DNA of 64,000 nucleotides from an uncultured Candidatus Melainabacteria bacterium. Its GTDB lineage: Bacteria; Cyanobacteriota; Vampirovibrionia; Gastranaerophilales; Gastranaerophilaceae. Below the pieces are notes generated by a model that saw only the letters and a program-made list of their open reading frames with translations, had not been told where the DNA came from and made no database searches. The DNA lies in the NCBI GenBank assembly GCA_932182025.1, contig CAKNXK010000024.1:1-64000 (forward strand), read 5' to 3'. Shown piece by piece: positions 31,032-40,801 of this stretch (positions within the stretch are counted from its first letter, which is position 1; each line of letters opens with the position of its first letter). Both the position numbers and the translations under genes were made by a program.

Positions 31032-32630
31032 ATGGAAACTTATGGTATTGAAAAATTTGGTATTATTGGACCAAAAGCTGTTTACCGCAACTTAACTCCT
31101 GCTCAATTAACAGAAGCTGCACTTAGATTAGGCGAAGGTACTTTGTCTAAAACAGGTGCTCTTGTTGTTACAACAGGAAAATACACAGGTCGTTCACCTA
31201 AGGATAAATTCATTGTTGATACAGAAGCTGTTCACAATGATATCGCTTGGGGCAAAGTAAACAGACCTATTTCAAGAGAAGCATTCAACTCTATCAAGGG
31301 TAAAATTGCTGCTTACTTACAAAACAGAGAAGTATTTATTTTCGACGGCTTTGCTGGCGCAGATAAAAAATATACTAAAAAATTCAGAGTTATCAACGAA
31401 ATGGCAAGCCAAAACTTGTTCATTCACCAATTGTTAATCAGACCAACTGCAGAAGAATTAGCATCTTACGGTGAAGCTGATTACACAATTCTTTGTGCTC
31501 CTGGTTTCAAATGTGACCCTGAAATTGATGGTGTAAACTCAGAAGCTTGTATCGCTATCGACTACGAAGCTCACGAAATCATCATTTGCGGTTCTCAATA
31601 CTCAGGCGAAATGAAAAAATCTGTATTCGCTACTATGAACTATGTAATGACTAAAGAAAATGTGCTTCCAATGCACTGTTCAGCTAACATGGACCCAGAA
31701 ACTCATGAAACAGCTGTATTCTTCGGTCTTTCAGGAACCGGTAAAACAACTTTATCAGCTGATCCAAACCGTAAATTAATCGGTGACGATGAACACGGAT
31801 GGTCTCCTGATGGCGTATTCAACTTCGAAGGCGGATGCTACGCTAAATGTATCAACCTTACTGAAGAAAACGAACCGGAAATCTTCAACGCTATTAAATT
31901 CGGTTCATTAGTAGAAAACGTAGTTATGGATCCTGAAACAAGAGAATTCGATTTTAACGACGGAACACTCACTGAAAACACTCGTGTAGGTTATCCTATC
32001 GAATACATCAATAATGCTGCAATCCCTTCAATGGGCGGTATTCCAAAAGTTGTTATTTTCTTAACAGCTGATGCATTCGGTGTATTACCTCCAATCTCAA
32101 GATTAGACAAAAACGCTGCTATGTACCACTTCGTAACAGGTTTCACATCTAAACTTGCAGGTACTGAACGCGGTGTAACTGAACCACAACCTACATTCTC
32201 AACATTGTTCGGCGAACCATTCATGCCAATGGATGCTTCTGTTTACGCTAAAATGTTGGGTGACAAACTTGACCAATACGGTACTAAAGTTTACTTAGTA
32301 AACACAGGTTGGGCTGGCGGATCAGCTTCTATGGGTGCTAAGAGAATGAAATTAGCTTACACAAGAGCTATGGTAACTGCTGCATTGAACGGTTCATTCG
32401 ATAATATCGAATTCAAACACCACGATATATTCAATGTAGATTACCCTACATCTTGTCCTAACGTTCCTGATGAAATGCTTGATGCTAGAGGAATGTGGGC
32501 TGATAAATCAGCTTACGATGCTAACGCTAACAAGCTTGCTCAAATGTTTGCTGATAACTTCTCAAGCAAATATCCAAATATGCCTGCTGAAATCGTTAAC
32601 GCAGGACCTAGAGCTACAGCTAACGTATAG
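31032..32630 (+). CDS. pckA: Phosphoenolpyruvate carboxykinase (ATP)
   Basis: A 532-residue enzyme that interconverts oxaloacetate plus ATP with PEP, CO2 and ADP. Key motifs are the P-loop GLSGTGKTTLSADPNRKL, the metal/oxaloacetate site LIGDDEHGW, the substrate segment YTGRSPKDKFIVD, and ECFNLTEE-like text (here KCINLTEENEPEIF). I chose ATG 31032 because AAGGAGG lies 9 bases upstream and the family begins METYGIEKFG-like. In anaerobes the enzyme often runs toward oxaloacetate to save PEP energy. Codon use is very biased (AAC, GGT, GCT), suggesting high expression. It is a single-gene unit with its own promoter and terminator. Confidence 0.97.
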   Translation: METYGIEKFGIIGPKAVYRNLTPAQLTEAALRLGEGTLSKTGALVVTTGKYTGRSPKDKFIVDTEAVHNDIAWGKVNRPISREAFNSIKGKIAAYLQNREVFIFDGFAGADKKYTKKFRVINEMASQNLFIHQLLIRPTAEELASYGEADYTILCAPGFKCDPEIDGVNSEACIAIDYEAHEIIICGSQYSGEMKKSVFATMNYVMTKENVLPMHCSANMDPETHETAVFFGLSGTGKTTLSADPNRKLIGDDEHGWSPDGVFNFEGGCYAKCINLTEENEPEIFNAIKFGSLVENVVMDPETREFDFNDGTLTENTRVGYPIEYINNAAIPSMGGIPKVVIFLTADAFGVLPPISRLDKNAAMYHFVTGFTSKLAGTERGVTEPQPTFSTLFGEPFMPMDASVYAKMLGDKLDQYGTKVYLVNTGWAGGSASMGAKRMKLAYTRAMVTAALNGSFDNIEFKHHDIFNVDYPTSCPNVPDEMLDARGMWADKSAYDANANKLAQMFADNFSSKYPNMPAEIVNAGPRATANV

Positions 32631-32652
32631 TCTGAATTTCAGAGATATTTAC

Positions 32653-32684
32653 AAAGAGTCTTGCCAAAATGGCAAGACTCTTTT
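32653..32684 (+). terminator. Intrinsic terminator of pckA
   Basis: AAAGAGTCTTGCC pairs with GGCAAGACTCTTT, followed by a T. Strong hairpin 22 bases after the stop. Confidence 0.9.
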
Positions 32685-32786
32685 GTTAAGAATTGTAAAT
32701 AACATGGCTTTTCAAAAGGCAATTTCATGATTTATCATGACTTTATATAGGTACGAGGATTATTAAATTTATAGGAGTACATTATC

Positions 32787-35273
32787 ATGGGTCTTGACAT
32801 TTCTAAAATTACAAATGCTGAATTACAAAAATTAGCATATTTAAAAGATGGCGATAATAACGGAACTCTTGATGCAGAAGAATTTGCTATTTTCAAACAA
32901 GAAGCAGCAACTTCAGGTGTTGAAACAAAAGATTTCAATCAAGCAATGGGTTTATATACAACTAATCCGGCAGCTGCAACTGAAGCAACAGCTCCTACTT
33001 CTCCTACAGCAGGAATGACCGATAAACAAACTAAAAAATACCAAAAAGAAGCTGACGAAGCTCACATTAAATATCTTAATGCTTATGTAAGCGACGGTTT
33101 ATCAAGACAAGATGCATTAAAAGCACTTGATAGCAAAGCAAATCTTGATCCTGAATTCAGACAAGCTGTTGCTGATGTAATCGCTTTAATGCCTGCAACT
33201 TATGAATCATCTGATGAAATAAATCATAAAGAACTTGTTAAAAAACTTGAAGAAGCAGGTATCAAAGATGATTTACATGAAGATATCTTAAAACAGCTTG
33301 AACAAATGGCTAAAAACGAATGCATAGCTGCTAAAACATCTGAAATCGCAGACTTATATGCTGAAAAAATGGCAGCTGCACAAAAAAATGGCAAAACTAA
33401 ATCTTCTCAACAAATAATGGATGAGATTAAAAAAGAAGTTAAAGATGCCGATAATTTCAAAGGTGACTTTAAAGAAGCATACAAACACTTCAATCAGCCA
33501 ATGATTGATGCTTATAATAAAGTATATGCTGCTATTGCTCAAATCACAGATTTAGAAAAAGGCGGCAAAGTACAAGATAAAGCAGAAGATATCCTAAAAG
33601 CTAATGGTCAATGGGATAAATATACTAAGAAAGCTCTTCTTGGAGACAGAAATATATTCAAAAGATTTAAAAGCTTCCTAACCGGTTATAAGAGTGATGG
33701 TAGAATTGCATCTGATAACCAAGGCAGATGGAATAAAGTTGAGCACAAAAAGAATCAAACAGAACAAGAAATTAGGGCTTCGTTAGGGAGCAAAGGATTT
33801 TTGTTTACAACTTTAAAAGAAACAGGTCTTATTACTCAAAACGCAGATGGAACTTGGGATTTATCAAAACTTTCAGAAGAAATCGGTAAACAAGTTGGTG
33901 CTGATGCTAAATTAAACAGAGACGCTAAAAAAGATACTGATACATCTGAAATTCGTTGGACTACAGCAAAGCTTGCTGCATTAAGCGAATTAAGTGATCA
34001 ATTGGAAGAAAAAGATGCAAAAGCTTTAGTAAAACTTTGCGGATATGAAATCGAAGGCAAACACTGGGGCAAAGCTATATTCAGCGGTCTTTTAGGTGCA
34101 GCGTCAGGTGCTGTATTAACCGGCGGTTCTACTTTAGGAGCAGCTCAAATGCTACCTAAGAGAATTGAAGTTCCTTATTACAAAGATAAAGCTTATGATA
34201 TCTCAGCCGACCTTAAAGAAGCAATTGCATCAGGTAAATTACCTGAAGGTGTTACAGTTGATGCAGCCGGTCAAGTTCACATTATTACAGATATACTTGT
34301 ATCTATTCCTAGATTAGCCGGTCAACTTGGTCAATTAGGTTTATATGCAGCAGTTCCTGGAGCTCTTGTAGGAGCAGCATTAGGAGTTGCATCAGGATTA
34401 AAAGACAAAGGTCAAATGCCTAAGATTCCTGTAAACTTCGATGAAATGACTTATGAAGAATTTGCTAAAACAGTTAATGAATCAAAAACCGAATATGCTC
34501 CTGTAGCTCTACTTATCGCAGCATCATTTGTTGATAAAGACGGCAATTGGGATAGAGATGGATACAAACAATTCTTGAACACAATGGCAGGTGACAAAAA
34601 CGGTATTATCAACAGAGAAGAACTTATCGGCGGTCTTCAAAAGAGATTAAAAGAAATTGAAAAGAAAAAAGAAGATAATGTTGATAATAACAATGATGAT
34701 TGCACAGAAACCTGTGATGTTGATGTTAAAGAACAAGCAGGACAAGAAACATCTCAAACAACTGACAAAACATACATTCACTTAAGAAAAGACAATCCGA
34801 ATGTTGGCTGGAAAGAAATGGTTGAAGCATACTTCCCAGGTTTGGTAGAAGCTTGCGGCGGCAAATTATACGGTCCAAACGGCGCAATCAGAGAATTCCA
34901 AAAAGAATTATGTACTGATGAAAACGGTAACTTCGATGCAGCTAAATTGAAAGCATTGATTACTGCAACAGATGTACCAAAAGAAATCAAAATTCCTTTA
35001 CAAGTTAAAGGTATTGATAGAGTTATCATCAAACCAACTCCTGGCGGCAGAACTTCTTATGTCGGAAACGGTAGCGGAGTATACAGACCGGCAATGGACA
35101 AAGTTGGTAGAGATGAGAAAGTAACTACTAAACAAGTAGGACCTTCAACTCACTTGGCAACAGACGGATGCAACGGTCATACAGCATCAGGAAGCACTCC
35201 GAAAGAAGCTGTTCAAAATCTTGAAAAACAAGAAAAGAAACAATACTCAAACAGAGACGAATATCTTCAATAG
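32787..35273 (+). CDS. Large EF-hand protein of unknown function
   Basis: An 828-residue protein without signal peptide. Residues 20-34 form a calcium-binding EF-hand loop (DGDNNGTLDAEEF), and a second pair around 595-622 reads DKDGNWDRDGYKQF and DKNGIINREEL. Between them lie long helical Lys/Glu/Ala-rich regions and two Gly/Ala-rich hydrophobic stretches (about 431-452, 510-540) that could insert in membranes. After a low-complexity linker (DNVDNNNDDCTETCDVDV), the C-terminal part is Gly/Pro/Thr-rich. A TATAGGAG site precedes the ATG. The family is unknown to me. Strong codon bias suggests abundance. Export by the nearby type III-type gate is possible but only inferred. Confidence 0.7.
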   Translation: MGLDISKITNAELQKLAYLKDGDNNGTLDAEEFAIFKQEAATSGVETKDFNQAMGLYTTNPAAATEATAPTSPTAGMTDKQTKKYQKEADEAHIKYLNAYVSDGLSRQDALKALDSKANLDPEFRQAVADVIALMPATYESSDEINHKELVKKLEEAGIKDDLHEDILKQLEQMAKNECIAAKTSEIADLYAEKMAAAQKNGKTKSSQQIMDEIKKEVKDADNFKGDFKEAYKHFNQPMIDAYNKVYAAIAQITDLEKGGKVQDKAEDILKANGQWDKYTKKALLGDRNIFKRFKSFLTGYKSDGRIASDNQGRWNKVEHKKNQTEQEIRASLGSKGFLFTTLKETGLITQNADGTWDLSKLSEEIGKQVGADAKLNRDAKKDTDTSEIRWTTAKLAALSELSDQLEEKDAKALVKLCGYEIEGKHWGKAIFSGLLGAASGAVLTGGSTLGAAQMLPKRIEVPYYKDKAYDISADLKEAIASGKLPEGVTVDAAGQVHIITDILVSIPRLAGQLGQLGLYAAVPGALVGAALGVASGLKDKGQMPKIPVNFDEMTYEEFAKTVNESKTEYAPVALLIAASFVDKDGNWDRDGYKQFLNTMAGDKNGIINREELIGGLQKRLKEIEKKKEDNVDNNNDDCTETCDVDVKEQAGQETSQTTDKTYIHLRKDNPNVGWKEMVEAYFPGLVEACGGKLYGPNGAIREFQKELCTDENGNFDAAKLKALITATDVPKEIKIPLQVKGIDRVIIKPTPGGRTSYVGNGSGVYRPAMDKVGRDEKVTTKQVGPSTHLATDGCNGHTASGSTPKEAVQNLEKQEKKQYSNRDEYLQ

Positions 35274-35311
35274 ATATATAAAGATGTAAGATACGGTTGT
35301 TTATTAAATAA

Positions 35312-35340
35312 AAGAGGCAGGAAATCCTGCCTCTTACTTT
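35312..35340 (+). terminator. Intrinsic terminator of the EF-hand gene
   Basis: AAGAGGCAGG and CCTGCCTCTT form a perfect stem around AAAT, 38 bases after the stop, followed by T-rich sequence. Confidence 0.85.
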
Positions 35341-35348
35341 TTATATAA

Positions 35349-35393
35349 CCCCTCATCAGCCCATTCGGGCAGCTTCTCCCACAAGGGGCGAAG
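35349..35393. repeat. REP-like double-hairpin element
   Basis: CCCTCATCAGCCCATTCGGG and following text form two hairpins, GCCCATTCGGGC and CTTCTCCCACAAGGGGCGAAG-like arms. This is the widespread CCCTCATCAG...CTTCTCCC type of intergenic repeat. It sits between the EF-hand and TPR genes. Confidence 0.6.
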
Positions 35394-35404
35394 CATGAAG
35401 CGCG

Positions 35405-36052
35405 TTATCTTATTCGTGTATTTGAATAATATTCTTTGTTGATTGAATCTTGTGCTTCTATTCTTTTAATTTTATTATCCAACTCACTGTTTGGGTTTTG
35501 GGCTGAAGCATCGTTTAAGTATTTCAGAGCAGAACGGGTATCTCCGAATTTTTCGTAAATATCTCCCATTTTATAGAGCATGTCGTAGTTTGTCTGATAA
35601 CCGCGTTGATAGGCTTCTCCATAATATTTCAAAGCTTTTCGGTACAATTGACGTTTATAATAGAATTCGCCCATATAGAAATATGGTTCAGGATGTGAAG
35701 AGTCAATCCCTATTGCTCGTGATAAATTGCCTTTAGCGTGCTTATCCATATTAAGTTTGTCATATAAAGCACCCAGTTTGACACAATAGTTCAAGTTATC
35801 AGGATTAATATTTAACAAAACAGAGTAAAGCATAAGAGCATTTGTCATATCTTCGTTAACTTCATCGTCTTTATATTTAAGAGCATTGAAATAGTAAACC
35901 TTTGCTCTATCTTCAAGCTCTGGTTCTGACAATTTACTGTAATCTACTGGAATTGAATAATCTATCTTCGCTTTTATTGCACCAAAAGCTGATATGCCGG
36001 AGCTAAGAATTAATAATGATATTAACAAAACTATTATAGAAGGTTGTCGCAT
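35405..36052 (-). CDS. Exported tetratricopeptide-repeat protein
   Basis: A 215-residue protein with a signal peptide (IIVLLISLLILSSGISAFGA) and about four TPR units, for example LYSVLLNINPDNLNYCVKLG, AIGIDSSHPEPYFYMGEFYY, ALKYYGEAYQRGYQTNYDML and ALKYLNDASAQNPNSELDNK. TPRs form a helical scaffold for protein binding, here on the periplasmic side. No catalytic domain is present. It is divergent from the nuo operon, but no functional link is obvious. Confidence 0.83.
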   Translation of the reverse strand: MRQPSIIVLLISLLILSSGISAFGAIKAKIDYSIPVDYSKLSEPELEDRAKVYYFNALKYKDDEVNEDMTNALMLYSVLLNINPDNLNYCVKLGALYDKLNMDKHAKGNLSRAIGIDSSHPEPYFYMGEFYYKRQLYRKALKYYGEAYQRGYQTNYDMLYKMGDIYEKFGDTRSALKYLNDASAQNPNSELDNKIKRIEAQDSINKEYYSNTRIR

Positions 36053-36130
36053 AAATTCATCTTAATATATATATATAATCTATTGTAACAAAAAAATTTT
36101 TAGTACAAAATAGTTGTAAAGGAGCTCATC

Positions 36131-36484
36131 TTGAAAGAACTCGTGTGTTTGGCAATTTTTATTATATTATCAACACTGTTTGCTTTAATAATGGTTGCAG
36201 CAGGGTTTTTATGCCAGTACAAAAAAGAGTCAGAGGTAAAAAATTCTGCTTATGAATGCGGAATTATTCCTTTTGATGATGCAAAAATTAAGTTCAATAT
36301 AAGATATTTTAATTACGCCATTTTATTTTTAGTTTTTGACATTGAAACAATTTTTTTGTATCCGTTTGCATTATACTTGAATTCTCTTGGGCTATTTGCA
36401 GCAATTGAGTCATTTTTATTTGTATTAATTTTGCTTTTAGGACTATACTTTGCGCTAAACAAAAAAATGTTGAGGTGGATTTAA
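36131..36484 (+). CDS. nuoA: Complex I subunit NuoA
   Basis: A 117-residue subunit with three membrane helices. It has the family segment [21 protein letters not shown] with the conserved Glu-Cys-Gly, and [15 protein letters not shown]. Together with NuoH and NuoD it lines the quinone site. The start is TTG (36131) with AAAGGAGC 8 bases upstream. It opens the 11-gene nuo operon and shares one base with nuoB (TAATG). Confidence 0.95.
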   Translation: MKELVCLAIFIILSTLFALIMVAAGFLCQYKKESEVKNSAYECGIIPFDDAKIKFNIRYFNYAILFLVFDIETIFLYPFALYLNSLGLFAAIESFLFVLILLLGLYFALNKKMLRWI

Positions 36485-37035
36485 TGAATGTAATTGTAAC
36501 TTCTATCGATTATATTCTAAACTGGAGCAGGGCTAATTCCTTATGGCCGCTTACTTTTGCAACCTCTTGCTGCGGAATTGAAATGATGCAGACAGTTGCT
36601 TCCAACAATGATATTGCAAGATTTGGTTCAGAAGTTTTTCGAGGTTCACCAAGACAGGCTGATTTATTGATTTGTGCCGGTACTATAACACATAAAATGG
36701 CGCCTGTATTATTAAGATTATACGAGCAGATGGCTGAGCCAAAGTATGTTATTGCAATGGGAGCGTGCACCTGCGGAGGAGGAATGTTTAATCAAACATC
36801 CTATTCTGTAGTACGTGGAATTGATAAAATAATTCCTGTTGATATCTATCTTCCAATGTGTCCTCCAAAGCCGGAATCACTTTTAGATGCAATAAAAAAA
36901 TTACAAAGTAAAATAAAAACAGAGTCTGTTATTTCCAGACATGAGTTTATGAATAAACACACATCAAATCTTAAAGAGGTTTGCGGGTTACTAATTGACA
37001 ACGATTTATCCGTAACCAAATTAGGTGTAGAATAA
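36484..37035 (+). CDS. nuoB: Complex I subunit NuoB
   Basis: A 183-residue subunit carrying the N2 iron-sulfur cluster. The tandem cysteines in [11 protein letters not shown], with [14 protein letters not shown] and [18 protein letters not shown], supply the ligands. It passes electrons to quinone. I chose ATG 36484 (AGGTGG 7 bases upstream) over the GTG three codons earlier. It overlaps nuoA by one base. Confidence 0.97.
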   Translation: MNVIVTSIDYILNWSRANSLWPLTFATSCCGIEMMQTVASNNDIARFGSEVFRGSPRQADLLICAGTITHKMAPVLLRLYEQMAEPKYVIAMGACTCGGGMFNQTSYSVVRGIDKIIPVDIYLPMCPPKPESLLDAIKKLQSKIKTESVISRHEFMNKHTSNLKEVCGLLIDNDLSVTKLGVE

Positions 37036-37056
37036 AAATACAGAAAGCAGGTAAAA

Positions 37057-37479
37057 ATGAATATATCAGAATTAAAAAATACGTTTGCAGATTGTGAACT
37101 CACAACAGATAAAATTATTATTAAATCTAATCTTAAAAGAACTATTGAGTTTGTAAAAGAAAATTACGGATTTGATATGTTAAAAGAAATTATTGCTGTA
37201 GATCAGCAAGAGAAGGGCATAGAACTTACTTATCGTCTTTATTCAACAGATGATGAAGAAGATGCTTTAATCTCTATTTTTGTTAAAGACGAAGCTGAAA
37301 GTATCGTTGATATTTTTGATTCAGCATGTGCTGATGAAAAAGAAATCTACGATATGTTCGGTATCAAATTCATAGGCAATGAAGAGCTAAAACGTCTTTA
37401 CATGCCGGAAAACTGGGAAGGTCATCCCTTAAAAAAAGACTATGAAGATAACGATAACAGGCTAAATTGGAATGAGTAA
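37057..37479 (+). CDS. nuoC: Complex I subunit NuoC
   Basis: A 140-residue soluble 30-kDa-type subunit. The C-terminal signature ADEKEIYDMFGIKFIGNEEL, RLYMPENWEGHPLKKDYE is clear. It is short compared with typical members, and the N-terminal part is reduced. It links NuoB and NuoD in the peripheral arm. It overlaps nuoD by 8 bases. Confidence 0.94.
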   Translation: MNISELKNTFADCELTTDKIIIKSNLKRTIEFVKENYGFDMLKEIIAVDQQEKGIELTYRLYSTDDEEDALISIFVKDEAESIVDIFDSACADEKEIYDMFGIKFIGNEELKRLYMPENWEGHPLKKDYEDNDNRLNWNE

Positions 37480-38557
37480 ACTCAAACTAAATTTAGGGCC
37501 TCAGCATCCTTCTACTCACGGGGTGTTGAGACTTATACTAGAACTTGACGGAGAGAGAATTATATCTTGCGAACCGGATGTAGGCTATCTGCATCGCGGA
37601 ATGGAGAAAATGGCTGAAAAACTCAGTTATATTCAATATTTACCAACGGTTGACAGAATAGATTATCTTGCCGGATTTTTCTATTCGGAACTATTGTGCA
37701 GAACCGTTGAAAACGCGCTTGGAGTTAAGCTTTCTGATAGAGTAAAAGCTATCAGAGTTATGATGCTTGAGCTTAATCGTATAGCGTCACACTTACTGTG
37801 GATAGGTGCGTTTTTAATGGATTTAGGTGCAGTATCCCCGTTTTTCTACGCGTTTCGTGAACGAGAACAAATACTTCAGTACTTTGAAAAAGTTACCGGT
37901 CAAAGAATGATGAATAATTATTTTGTCTTTGGCGGAGTTAGAAGAGATGTGTTCGATTTAGATGATATCGAAAATTTCTTGGATATTTTGCCTGAGAAAA
38001 TCGAAGATTACAACAAAATTATCACCGAAAACCCTATTTTCAGGAAAAGAACGGAAGGTAAAGGTGTTTTGAAAATTCCTGCCGCGCTCAACGGAGGAAT
38101 TACCGGAGTTAACTTGAGAGCTAGCGGAATGAGTTTAGATTTTCGTTTGCGCGATAGTTTATACAGCGGATTTGATTTCAGACCTGTTGTTTTAGAAGAA
38201 GGTGATTCTTTTGCACGATATAAAGCAAGGATATTAGAGTTAGAAGAAAGTGCAAAAATTGTTCGTCAGGCTCTTAATTACTTGAAAAAAGGCGGTGATT
38301 TAGAACAAGACCTTATAAATCCTTTGACCTTAAAACTCCCTGAAGGAGAGTTTCAATCTGAAATTGAAGCACCAAGGGGGCTGGCAAGTTGTTATATCAA
38401 ATCTGATGGAGGCAAAGCACCTTATCGCTTAAAATGGAGAACAGGTTCTTATTATTCGGTTAATCTTTTGAGAAAATTACTTGTCGGAGAATACCTCAAT
38501 GATGCAATTGCAATTGCCGGTTCTCTCGATATAATTTTACCGGAGGTTGACAAGTAG
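37472..38557 (+). CDS. nuoD: Complex I subunit NuoD
   Basis: A 361-residue 49-kDa-type subunit related to NiFe-hydrogenase large subunits. GPQHPSTHGVLRL holds the quinone-site His; PDVGYLHRGMEKMAEK, NRIASHLLWIGAFLMDLGA and RGLASCYIKSDGGKAPYRLK follow. It lacks the cysteine pairs of active hydrogenases, as expected for complex I. It is separate from NuoC and not fused. It overlaps nuoC by 8 bases and nuoH by one. Confidence 0.96.
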   Translation: MSKLKLNLGPQHPSTHGVLRLILELDGERIISCEPDVGYLHRGMEKMAEKLSYIQYLPTVDRIDYLAGFFYSELLCRTVENALGVKLSDRVKAIRVMMLELNRIASHLLWIGAFLMDLGAVSPFFYAFREREQILQYFEKVTGQRMMNNYFVFGGVRRDVFDLDDIENFLDILPEKIEDYNKIITENPIFRKRTEGKGVLKIPAALNGGITGVNLRASGMSLDFRLRDSLYSGFDFRPVVLEEGDSFARYKARILELEESAKIVRQALNYLKKGGDLEQDLINPLTLKLPEGEFQSEIEAPRGLASCYIKSDGGKAPYRLKWRTGSYYSVNLLRKLLVGEYLNDAIAIAGSLDIILPEVDK

Positions 38558-39630
38558 TGAATTATCTGTATTTTTTATACATAGAGTTTCTTGGAAGACA
38601 TAATATCCCGCAGATTTTTGGAGATATTACGTTCTATATATTACCTGCCTGCATCCTTTTTGCGGTACTTCTTGTTGTAATCCTTGCACTGGTTCTTTTT
38701 GAGAGAAAACTATTAGGCTGGTTTACCCAGAGAAAAGGTCCAAACCGCGTCGGACTTTGGGGTGTTTTACAAACTATTGCTGATGCTTTCAAGCTCTTGT
38801 GTAAAGAAAACATTACACCAACAGGAGTAAACAGATTTTTATTCAATTTGGCGCCAATATTGATGTTTGTTCCTGTGCTTGTAGTACTAGGGCTTATTCC
38901 ATATAGTTCTGAATTCACTTTTATGAATTTTCAAACCAATCTTTTAATCTATCTGGTTCTTGCAGCTTTTCCTGTATTGAGCATTCTGCTTGCAGGCTGG
39001 GCAAGTAATAATAAATACTCGCTTTTTGGTGCTATGAGAAATATTGCACAGGTGCTTGCTTATGAACTTCCTATTGCTTTTACAGTATTATCAGTTATCG
39101 TATTAGCTTCATCGATGAATTTAACCCGTATAATCCTCGCACAAAGCAGCAAAATAGGGATTTTAGGGTGGTATTTTATACCTTGCATAATAGGTTTTGT
39201 TATAATGTTTATCTGTACTTTAGCTGAACTAAACCGTTGCCCGTTTGATTTACCGGAAGCTGAAAGCGAATTGATTTGCGGATATAACACAGAATATTCT
39301 GGAATGAGATTTGCATTATTTTATTTAGGTGAATATGCAATGCTTTTTGCAAACTCTTTATTTATTGCAGTTTTATTTTTAGGCGGATACCTTTCTCCGT
39401 TTGGAAAATATTTAACATCCGGCTGGCTTCTTTATTTTGAACAAGTTTTTTGGTTAGTTTTAAAATCATTCTTAATAATATTTCTTGCAATCTGGGTTCG
39501 CGCAACACTGCCGAGATTTGCGCCTTATGATTTATTAAAATTTTCGTGGACTGTACTTTTACCAATATCAATACTAAACCTCTTTTTAATGGTAGTTTTC
39601 AAATTCATAACAGGAGGTGTCTATGCTTAA
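38557..39630 (+). CDS. nuoH: Complex I subunit NuoH
   Basis: A 357-residue membrane subunit with about eight helices. Signatures are ERKLLGWFTQRKGPNRVG, ELNRCPFDLPEAESELICGY, NTEYSGMRFALFYLGEY and WVRATLPRFAPYDLLKF. It holds the entrance to the quinone channel. The start is GTG 38557, overlapping the nuoD stop. Confidence 0.97.
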   Translation: MNYLYFLYIEFLGRHNIPQIFGDITFYILPACILFAVLLVVILALVLFERKLLGWFTQRKGPNRVGLWGVLQTIADAFKLLCKENITPTGVNRFLFNLAPILMFVPVLVVLGLIPYSSEFTFMNFQTNLLIYLVLAAFPVLSILLAGWASNNKYSLFGAMRNIAQVLAYELPIAFTVLSVIVLASSMNLTRIILAQSSKIGILGWYFIPCIIGFVIMFICTLAELNRCPFDLPEAESELICGYNTEYSGMRFALFYLGEYAMLFANSLFIAVLFLGGYLSPFGKYLTSGWLLYFEQVFWLVLKSFLIIFLAIWVRATLPRFAPYDLLKFSWTVLLPISILNLFLMVVFKFITGGVYA

Positions 39631-39973
39631 GTGTATTATTGGTATGCTTACTGTTTTTAAACACCTGTTTAAAAAACCTGTAACTTTAGAATATCCGGAA
39701 AAGAAAAAGGACGTCAGCGAACATTTTCGTGGTAAGCCTGTTGTGAAAAACTGTGCAAGGTGTTACTGCTGTATAAAAGTTTGCCCGACTGGCGCAATCT
39801 CTATGACAAAAGAAGAGTTTAAAATCGATTTAAAAAAATGTATTTTTTGCGGGAACTGTGCTTATTATTGTCCGAAAGGTGCTATAAAAATGAGCAGTGA
39901 ATACGAGCTTGCAAGTCAAGACAAAAATGATTTAGAATTAGTATACAGATTGGAGGGGGTAAATGATAGATAA
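39623..39973 (+). CDS. nuoI: Complex I subunit NuoI
   Basis: A 116-residue 8Fe-ferredoxin subunit with both cluster motifs: CARCYCCIKVCP (spacing CxxCxxCxxxCP) and CIFCGNCAYYCP. It carries clusters N6a and N6b. It is shorter than the E. coli protein. I chose ATG 39623 because AGGAGG lies upstream; a GTG two codons earlier is possible. With NuoEFG absent, this is the likely entry point for electrons from ferredoxin. Confidence 0.96.
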   Translation: MLKCIIGMLTVFKHLFKKPVTLEYPEKKKDVSEHFRGKPVVKNCARCYCCIKVCPTGAISMTKEEFKIDLKKCIFCGNCAYYCPKGAIKMSSEYELASQDKNDLELVYRLEGVNDR

Positions 39974-40508
39974 TCCTATAATTTTTTATCCAACTTCTAT
40001 TTTAATAATTTTATTTGCAATTATGGCAATTAGTTTCAAAAACATTTTTTATTCGCTATTATCTGCAATTATGGTGTTTTTCCTTACTGGTGTAATATTT
40101 TATGTTTTAGGCTCTGAATATAATGCCGTTATTCAAATTGCGATATACGGGCTTGCTGTTCCTGTTATTTTAGGATTAGCAATAATGTTTACCAATCCAA
40201 AAGATGATAAATCAAAATTAAGTTCAAAACTAAAATTTGCAGTAATTCTTACAAGCGGATTATTTTTATTATCTTTGATTTATCTTGTTTTAACTTCTCT
40301 TGCCTTAATGCCGGAAGGGTTTAATATTTCTGAAAACATTGGTACAAACCCTATTAGTGCAATGTCCGCTTTTGGAGCTTTGTTCACTAAATATGTTTGG
40401 GCATTTGAATTAATGTCTATTATTCTAACAATAATTGTGGTTGGTTTAAGCTTAGGGGTAAAAAAAGGGGTAAAACAAGGGGTAAAAAAGGGAGGAAATG
40501 TTAAATGA
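39963..40508 (+). CDS. nuoJ: Complex I subunit NuoJ
   Basis: A 181-residue membrane subunit with five helices. The conserved helix 3 segment (AVIQIAIYGLAVPVILGLAI) resembles the NuoJ motif with its pi-bulge. The C-terminus ends in a tandem Gly-Val-Lys-rich repeat (GVKKGVKQGVKKGG) that is probably a short-repeat expansion. It overlaps nuoI by 11 bases and nuoK by 4. Confidence 0.93.
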   Translation: MIDNPIIFYPTSILIILFAIMAISFKNIFYSLLSAIMVFFLTGVIFYVLGSEYNAVIQIAIYGLAVPVILGLAIMFTNPKDDKSKLSSKLKFAVILTSGLFLLSLIYLVLTSLALMPEGFNISENIGTNPISAMSAFGALFTKYVWAFELMSIILTIIVVGLSLGVKKGVKQGVKKGGNVK

Positions 40509-40801
40509 TTTATCATTATCTTTTCCTTGGGTTAGTACTTTTTGTTATAGGAATTGCAGGTTCAATACTATCAAAACACGTTATTAAGATTTTAATTGCA
40601 CTTGAGTTTATGCTGACAGGTGTAAACATTAATTTTATTACCTTTGCAACATTCTGTGATAACACAAATTTTGACGGATTTATAATTTCATTATTCTATG
40701 TAGGAATTGGAGCAATTGAACTTGCTGTTGCACTATATATATTTTATCTTATGTACAACAAAAAACAGTCAGAAAACATTGAAAACTACGGAGATTTATA
40801 A
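40505..40801 (+). CDS. nuoK: Complex I subunit NuoK
   Basis: A 98-residue membrane subunit with three helices. Conserved Glu residues lie in ALEFMLTGVNINF and GAIELAVALYIFYL, part of the proton path. It overlaps nuoJ by 4 bases (ATGA type) and its stop abuts the nuoL start. Confidence 0.96.
   Translation: MIYHYLFLGLVLFVIGIAGSILSKHVIKILIALEFMLTGVNINFITFATFCDNTNFDGFIISLFYVGIGAIELAVALYIFYLMYNKKQSENIENYGDL

Noticed and set aside
36475..36483. GTG start of nuoB three codons upstream
   Set aside because: That GTG is within the AGGTGG ribosome site for ATG 36484.
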